From the NCBI GenBank assembly GCA_037783415.1, contig JAZGTN010000064.1, positions 3,459,001 to 3,523,000 on the forward strand: 64,000 bases of DNA. Direction: 5' to 3'. This DNA comes from Leptasterias polaris. Lineage: Eukaryota > Echinodermata > Asteroidea > Forcipulatida > Asteriidae. Made by a program: the position numbers and the translations under genes. The notes beneath the pieces are model-generated. The model saw only the letters and a list, made by a program, of their open reading frames with translations, made no database searches and was not told the origin of the DNA. Shown here one piece after another: positions 59,370 through 64,000 of this stretch (its first letter is position 1; the number at the start of each line of letters is the position of its first letter).

Positions 59370-61397
59370 ATGAAAGCAAAGATGCAACTAATTGTTCTAC
59401 TTGTATTGCTTCCTTTGAAATCAAATGGCATCGCCATACCAGCGGCAGCACAATTGAGTTTTACTCAATCCGGGGATGTTATCCTCGGTGCAACTTTTCC
59501 GTTCCGTCATTCGTTCTGGACGCAGTGTGGAGGAAAACTAGGCCATTGGGGGATTGAGATTTCGGAGATCTTCAAATATGCAATCGACGAGATCAACGGA
59601 CGCAACGATCTTCTTGCGAACATCACCATCGGTTATGACATCCGCGATGACTGCCATTCGGAGATGGTTGCGATGTGGTCCGCTCTTTCCTTAGCGAGTA
59701 CATCAGAGAGAAACCAGACCTATGTCGAGTTTAAGAAGATATCAACCCCAGAGAGAGGTACCCTCATTGGGATTGTTGGAACGGTGTCAAGTAGTACGAG
59801 CATCCCAGCTGCCCAGGCGGCTAACATTTACCGCATCCCGATAATCTCACCCTTTGCGACGAGTAATGAGCTAAGTGACAAGAGCAGGTTCCCGAACTTC
59901 CTCCGGACCGTCCCTCCGGATAAGCTCCAAGCCTCGGCTATCGTCGACATCCTGCTCCGATTCAATTGGAGGTACATCGGCCTCTACTTTGACTTTAGTA
60001 GCTATGGCATCCATGGAGCGCAAGAAATACAGAAAATTGCAGGGAAACAAGACATCTGTCTTGCTTTTTCGGTTCCCGTAAGGTCAAATGCACCTCAAAC
60101 GGAACTGGACGAGGCCATCCAGAAACTTAACGTTTTCGAAAAAGTACGAGTTGTAGTCATGTTCGTGTCAGAGGATGTGGCTAGCACTGTCATCAGCAAC
60201 ATAGATAGAAAGGTTGATAATCGCTCCATTACTTTCATTGCAAGTGACTCATGGGGTAACTGGTTGGAACCGTTTGATGATCAAGTGGAAAGAGTCCGCG
60301 GCAGTATTTTTGTCCGTGTAAAGAAACACACCATCCCGGGTTTTGAGGAATATTACCGCCAACATGAACTTGATCCCGATGTTAGCCAAGTGAGCCCCTG
60401 GCTTCAAGACTATCGGTTGGAATGGATGCGGGAAAAATCCTGCTCTCATATAAAAGATTGTCCTATACCACTTTACTCCAAGGATAACTTTATTGTCGAT
60501 GCAGTCTTAGCCTACGCCTATGCCCTCCAAAACCTGCTGACCGACCTTTGTTCGAATGACACTTGTGCCGAGACATTACGAACTGTCACTGGTAACGATC
60601 TTTTACCGTATCTAATGAAAGTTGAATTTGAAGGAATTGCAGGTCATTACAGGTTTGATAGCTCTGGTGATCCAAGCGGCAAATTCCGCATTCTAAACCT
60701 GCAGAGGGATACGTCTGATAAGTTTGAGTTTGTCGAGATAGGCGAGTGGGACCGGGCTGAAGAAGAGCCATTGCGTCTGAACACACCCGTGGTACAGTGG
60801 GTAGGGGACCAGCCACCCACATCACTTTGCAGAGACGTATGCTCGTCTGGCTCCATTGAAATACCACTGGAGGAAAAGTGTTGCTTTGGCTGCCAACGCT
60901 GCCCTAAAAACGCAATTGTTGCCAATAAGTCCATGTGTCATGAATGCCCTAAGGATCTGTGGCCAGATGACACCTTCAGACGATGTTTCCCGATTATTCC
61001 CACCCCGCCAGATTGGAACGATCCGGTGGTTGTTGTCATCAGTGTCCTATCTGTCATTGGTCTGGTACTCTCCGCTCTCGCAGCTGCAGGTCTCTTCTTC
61101 TACCGTAAACATATCCTAATAAAAGCGTCAAGTCGAGAGCTGAGCAGCTTCAACATCCTGGGACTCGCCTTGGCTTTTCTTTCTCCCTTCCTGCTTCTTC
61201 TTCCCCCGACGTATGTTTCATGTCTGTCGTCAGAGATTGTGGTATCTTTGTGCATCACCCTGACGTACACCCCGACTCTCCTAAAGGTGAACCGGATCCA
61301 CAGGATCTTCGAAGCGGGGAAGAAGTCCAACAAGCGCCCTCGCTTCATCGGTCCACGGGTCCAGATTGTCTTCGTACTCGTTGCTGTCATCATCACG
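59370..61397 (+). CDS. Metabotropic-glutamate-like receptor (class C GPCR), coding exon 1
   Basis: Encodes residues 1-676 of an 848-aa receptor. Order: signal peptide (1-20, MQLIVLLVLLPL), Venus-flytrap ligand domain (about 35-480), nine-Cys domain (Cys487-Cys539, all nine present), TM1 (552-578), TM2, TM3 and the start of TM4. Flytrap landmarks of mGluRs are clear: IRDDC, GTVSSS, LSDKSRF, RTVPPD, ASDSW. By ungapped comparison with mGluR1, Ser165, Thr188, Tyr236, Asp318 and Lys409 equivalents are Ser141 or neighbour, Thr164, Tyr212, Asp293 and Lys371. Arg78 is Ile64, Tyr74 is Trp60 and Ser186 is Phe162. So the alpha-amino-acid site looks kept and the distal-carboxylate site altered. The ATG at 59370 has a poor context (C at -3); Met5 at 59382 has A at -3. 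The exon ends at acg|gtaggc, phase 0. Confidence 0.88.
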
Positions 61398-62776
61398 GTA
61401 GGCTTGTCATTATCCTTCATTAATACTTGACTGTATGTTTGGATTTATGTTAAGGGGTGTTCCGTGTTGGAATCATTCTTAGAAACCATCCGATGTTCGA
61501 ATATTCAATCAAAATGAAGTGGCCATGTCGTGATTTTGTATGCATTAGACAGCAATACATTTCGGTTGGGGATGGGTTTTCGTGTACGCGTAGCCTATAT
61601 TCATTGGCAACTGAATTGAAAAGGAAACTTAGTTTTGTTTAGGAACTAGCCTATCTGCTTACACACGGCACTAAATGGGAAGTTGTCTTGTGATAAAGAG
61701 AGGTTTTGCAAGCGTACGGATACGGATACAGATACAGATACGATATCCGTATTCGTTCACGTTTTAAGATGCGCGTCAGATTTTGTTTCGCAATCATAGA
61801 GTTATGTGTCAGGCCGGCCAAAGTATAGACATTACATTGGCATAGGTTTTGCGAGCAAAACAAATCCAAAAACATTTTGTGTATGTTCTTGTTACATTGG
61901 AGAATTTGATTGAATAGTATTTTTGTTTAACTGATCGTTTTCGGACCCCCACGTTATTTACTAAACGCGTGTAAAGAAAGTTTCCGGCAAGCATGTCAAA
62001 ATAGAGACGACTGTTTACACTGCATTTTCCCAATATTTTGCTTTAAAATGATGAACACATTTCTATCTATGTCATGAATGACATCTTTAAAAGCAATACC
62101 GGGGGAAATGTTTTTAATCTAGGGCAAAAATACAACTAAAATCAGCAAAACGGTATCCGTTTTTAACGTACGTGTATGAGCTCCCGTATCTGTTGTCAAC
62201 GCGCACGCAAAACACGGAAGCCACGGTTACGCGTCACGTGAACACACAAAGTGTCGACGTATCCGTATCCGTATCTTTATCCGTAGCCTTGCGAAACCTC
62301 TCTATTATTGATACAATTACCTAATGATATTACACAAGCTGATTGTTATTCATTTCAGATTGTTTAGATTCTTTATTTTATTTTATCGATCGCATCAAAA
62401 CTTTTTCACTAATTGTTGTTTTCTATTTTGGGGGAAAATTTCAAGTTTAAATTGTTTAGTTTGCAAACCAGCTGCTATAGATGTTCATAAAAAATATGAA
62501 GTTCGAAATGATCAGATATCTTGAAATGCTCCTAATTTATTCATGGAAATGCTATTTTTTTCTCAAATGAAAACATCCACCTAAATGTTTATTTAGAATA
62601 ATACATAGTCAATTACTCCGATCTAATGCTCTGTTTTTATGACTGCGGGATTACAAAAAATATATAAAATTCACAGAACTCGGGAAAATACTGAATATAC
62701 ATTGCTTAGCAAAAAGCACACGTAACGAACAATTTTGATCTAGCTTTTACAATGAATTATTCCCTTTTTGTACAAG
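61398..62776 (+). other. Intron of the mGluR-like gene (1,379 bp)
   Basis: The donor is GTAGGC at 61398. The acceptor is ccctttttgtacaag at 62762-62776. Splicing joins Thr676 to Ile677 and completes TM4. Reading on past the donor gives only ten more codons before a stop, so an unspliced message would encode a receptor without TM5-TM7. The intron holds a TIR transposon (61699-62304). Confidence 0.85.
61699..62304. mobile_element. TIR element in the intron, ~606 bp
   Basis: The left end 'agagaggttttgcaagcgta', then cggatacggatac repeats, pairs with a right end made of gtatccgtatccgtatc and 'ccttgcgaaacctctct'. It is the same family as 37729-38243 (shared outer agrgaggttt-gca and subterminal tatccg repeats). 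No coding capacity. Flanks (gtgataa, attattga) give no clean target duplication. Confidence 0.65.
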
Positions 62777-63295
62777 ATTGTGATCAGCTTTATTGGAGCA
62801 CTCACAAGCCCGAGTACACCCGAGAAACAGTACTTCATCCCCCCTACCGGCTACATTGAAACGTTTTGCAAATTCGGTTACGGTTTCCTGGTATCGACAA
62901 TCTACAACCTGCTGTTGATCCTGGCTTGCTGCTTCTTCGCATTCAAGGCCCGCCGGGTACCAAGCAACTACAACGAGTCCAAATTCATCGCTTTAAGTGT
63001 TTACTCCACGCTGGTATTTGGCATGGCAGCGGTGCCTGTCTACATTACCGCTGTGTACACACTACAGAAGGTAGCAACGTTCTGTCTTGCATTAATCCTG
63101 AACGCATTCTTGACGCTCGTTTGCGTCTATCTGCCCAAACTGTACGCCATACGGTTTGATGTCAAGGTAGAACTGTGCGAGTGGAAGGCGAGCACGTCTG
63201 TGTCGGCCGTGGTTTCTAGCACAGTACCGACATCCCAGCAGAGGAACCTGGTCAACCCAACGGCAGGCCCTGCGTCCTCTGCTGCCGGTATGTAA
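62777..63295 (+). CDS. Metabotropic-glutamate-like receptor, coding exon 2
   Basis: Encodes residues 677-848: the rest of TM4, ECL2 with its conserved Cys (ETFCKFG, Cys707), TM5 (711-732), the short ICL3 with the mGluR-type motif FKARRVPSNYNESKF, TM6 (747-768), TM7 (about 776-798, ending VCVYLPKLYAIRF), and a 50-residue Ser/Thr/Ala-rich tail without the long group I extension. In TM6 the tryptophan conserved in mGluRs (CIIWLAFLP region) is Gly757 here (LVFGMAAVP). The exon starts after the AG at 62775-62776. The stop is TAA at 63293. The frame also extends a few codons upstream of the acceptor, which has no meaning for the gene. Confidence 0.88.
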   Translation: MVISFIGALTSPSTPEKQYFIPPTGYIETFCKFGYGFLVSTIYNLLLILACCFFAFKARRVPSNYNESKFIALSVYSTLVFGMAAVPVYITAVYTLQKVATFCLALILNAFLTLVCVYLPKLYAIRFDVKVELCEWKASTSVSAVVSSTVPTSQQRNLVNPTAGPASSAAGM

Positions 63296-63940
63296 ACTGA
63301 AGATATCAGATCTGTCATGACCAAATTTAAATACGAGAGTGCACCCCACCATATAAACTCCCATAGCTTACAGTGCAAAATGCTAAAATAATAACAAATA
63401 ATTATCAAATACTTAAAAGTCTCGAAGCTTTCTACAGAAAGGGAAAGTTATTCAATTCTCCGTTCACAATTGGGCAACATGTTTACACACTAGGCTCCTA
63501 CCCATTTTCTTTGTCCTTCAAATATTTTAAAATGCAAAAATGGAATATTTTGAGGGTCTACAAAATATTACCGAGGTCGACGCTCTGTTTTCTCCTTATT
63601 TAGTGGGGTGCACCCTGTAACCCACGCTGTGGTTAAGTATTCATAATATCGATCCAAATATTAGCACTTCATGTTATCAACTTTATTTATTGTTGTTAGG
63701 GTTTAAGCATAGCTAAATCTTGACACGAGGTCATGATCCACACTTAATACGCACATTATTATTGTTAACAAACACAACATCGACTTATGTGAATCGTATG
63801 AAACACATTTTTAATCACTGGTTTTAAAGTTGTTCTTTCATAGAGTAATTGTTTTTCATTTAACAATCTCGTATTTTGTGAGTCTCATTCAGTGTCAGCG
63901 AAGAGGCTTCAGCAGTCGGTATTTGCACTCAAGTAGAATA
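63296..63940. other. 3' flank of the mGluR-like gene; nothing further seen
   Basis: AT-rich, no AATAAA noticed close to the stop codon, no further exon recognised. Confidence 0.4.
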
Positions 63941-63943
63941 GAC

Positions 63944-64000
63944 CGATCCATTAAGCCCCGCCTCCTTACGAGTTGACCAATCACAGCCGCGAAACCCGAT
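63944..64000 (+). mobile_element. MITE of the 54.19-kb family, cut by the window end
   Basis: It matches the first ~57 bp of the element at 54188-54342 essentially without change (cgatccattaagccccgcct onward). The rest is outside the window. Confidence 0.8.

Noticed and set aside
61398..61430. The 686-codon frame as a complete truncated receptor
   Set aside because: A good donor at 61398 and an acceptor at 62776 join two exons in phase and complete the seven TM segments; the last ten codons are intronic.
1..64000. CRISPR arrays, operons or bacterial gene clusters
   Set aside because: The window is animal nuclear DNA with introns, SINEs and LINEs; tandem repeats seen are minisatellites without regular unique spacers.

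Overview
The window is animal nuclear DNA. It is AT-rich, gene-poor and full of transposons, and it holds two G-protein-coupled receptor genes. Both receptors, the intron structure, the tRNA-derived SINEs, an L1/Tx1-type LINE, a CR1/L2-type LINE and many short foldback elements fit a marine invertebrate deuterostome. An echinoderm is my best guess, because several short repeats resemble families I associate with echinoderms; this rests on memory, not on a search.

Genes. (1) An intronless D1-like dopamine receptor on the + strand at 30803-32119 (438 aa). (2) A class C, metabotropic-glutamate-like receptor on the + strand in two coding exons, 59370-61397 and 62777-63295, joined in phase 0 inside TM4 (848 aa). 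It has a signal peptide, Venus-flytrap domain, nine-cysteine domain and seven TM segments. By my alignment it keeps the alpha-amino-acid contacts but lacks the arginine that in mGluRs holds the distal carboxylate of glutamate. The two genes do not appear to be functionally linked beyond both being neurotransmitter-type receptors.

Layout. 1-29 kb: no gene recognised; it holds degenerate tandem repeats (5.2 and 11.8 kb), foldback elements (14.5 and 21.5 kb), two 230-bp elements about 98% identical in inverted orientation (15.2 and 18.8 kb), SINE fragments and poly-C/G tracts. 29.1-29.76 kb: a ~24-bp minisatellite just upstream of the dopamine receptor. 32-38 kb: receptor 3' flank, a foldback element, a tRNA-like SINE fragment and a TIR element. 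38.65-54.18 kb: one degenerate minus-strand L1/Tx1-like LINE, split by two later insertions. One is a 1,408-bp piggyBac-like element with 13-bp TIRs and an ATAA target duplication. The other is a 10,259-bp insert of unknown class, also flanked by ATAA, carrying near-terminal direct repeats, a 70-bp minisatellite and two adjacent unrecognised ORFs. 54-58.1 kb: foldback MITEs, a tRNA-derived SINE and a 5'-truncated CR1/L2-like LINE. 58.8-63.3 kb: the mGluR-like gene, with a tandemly duplicated TATA-containing block upstream and a TIR element in its intron. 63.94-64 kb: a MITE cut by the window edge.

The observation most worth following up is the 10.26-kb insert. Removing it with one ATAA restores continuity of the LINE endonuclease, so it arrived as a unit, yet I see no known transposase, integrase or reverse transcriptase in it.
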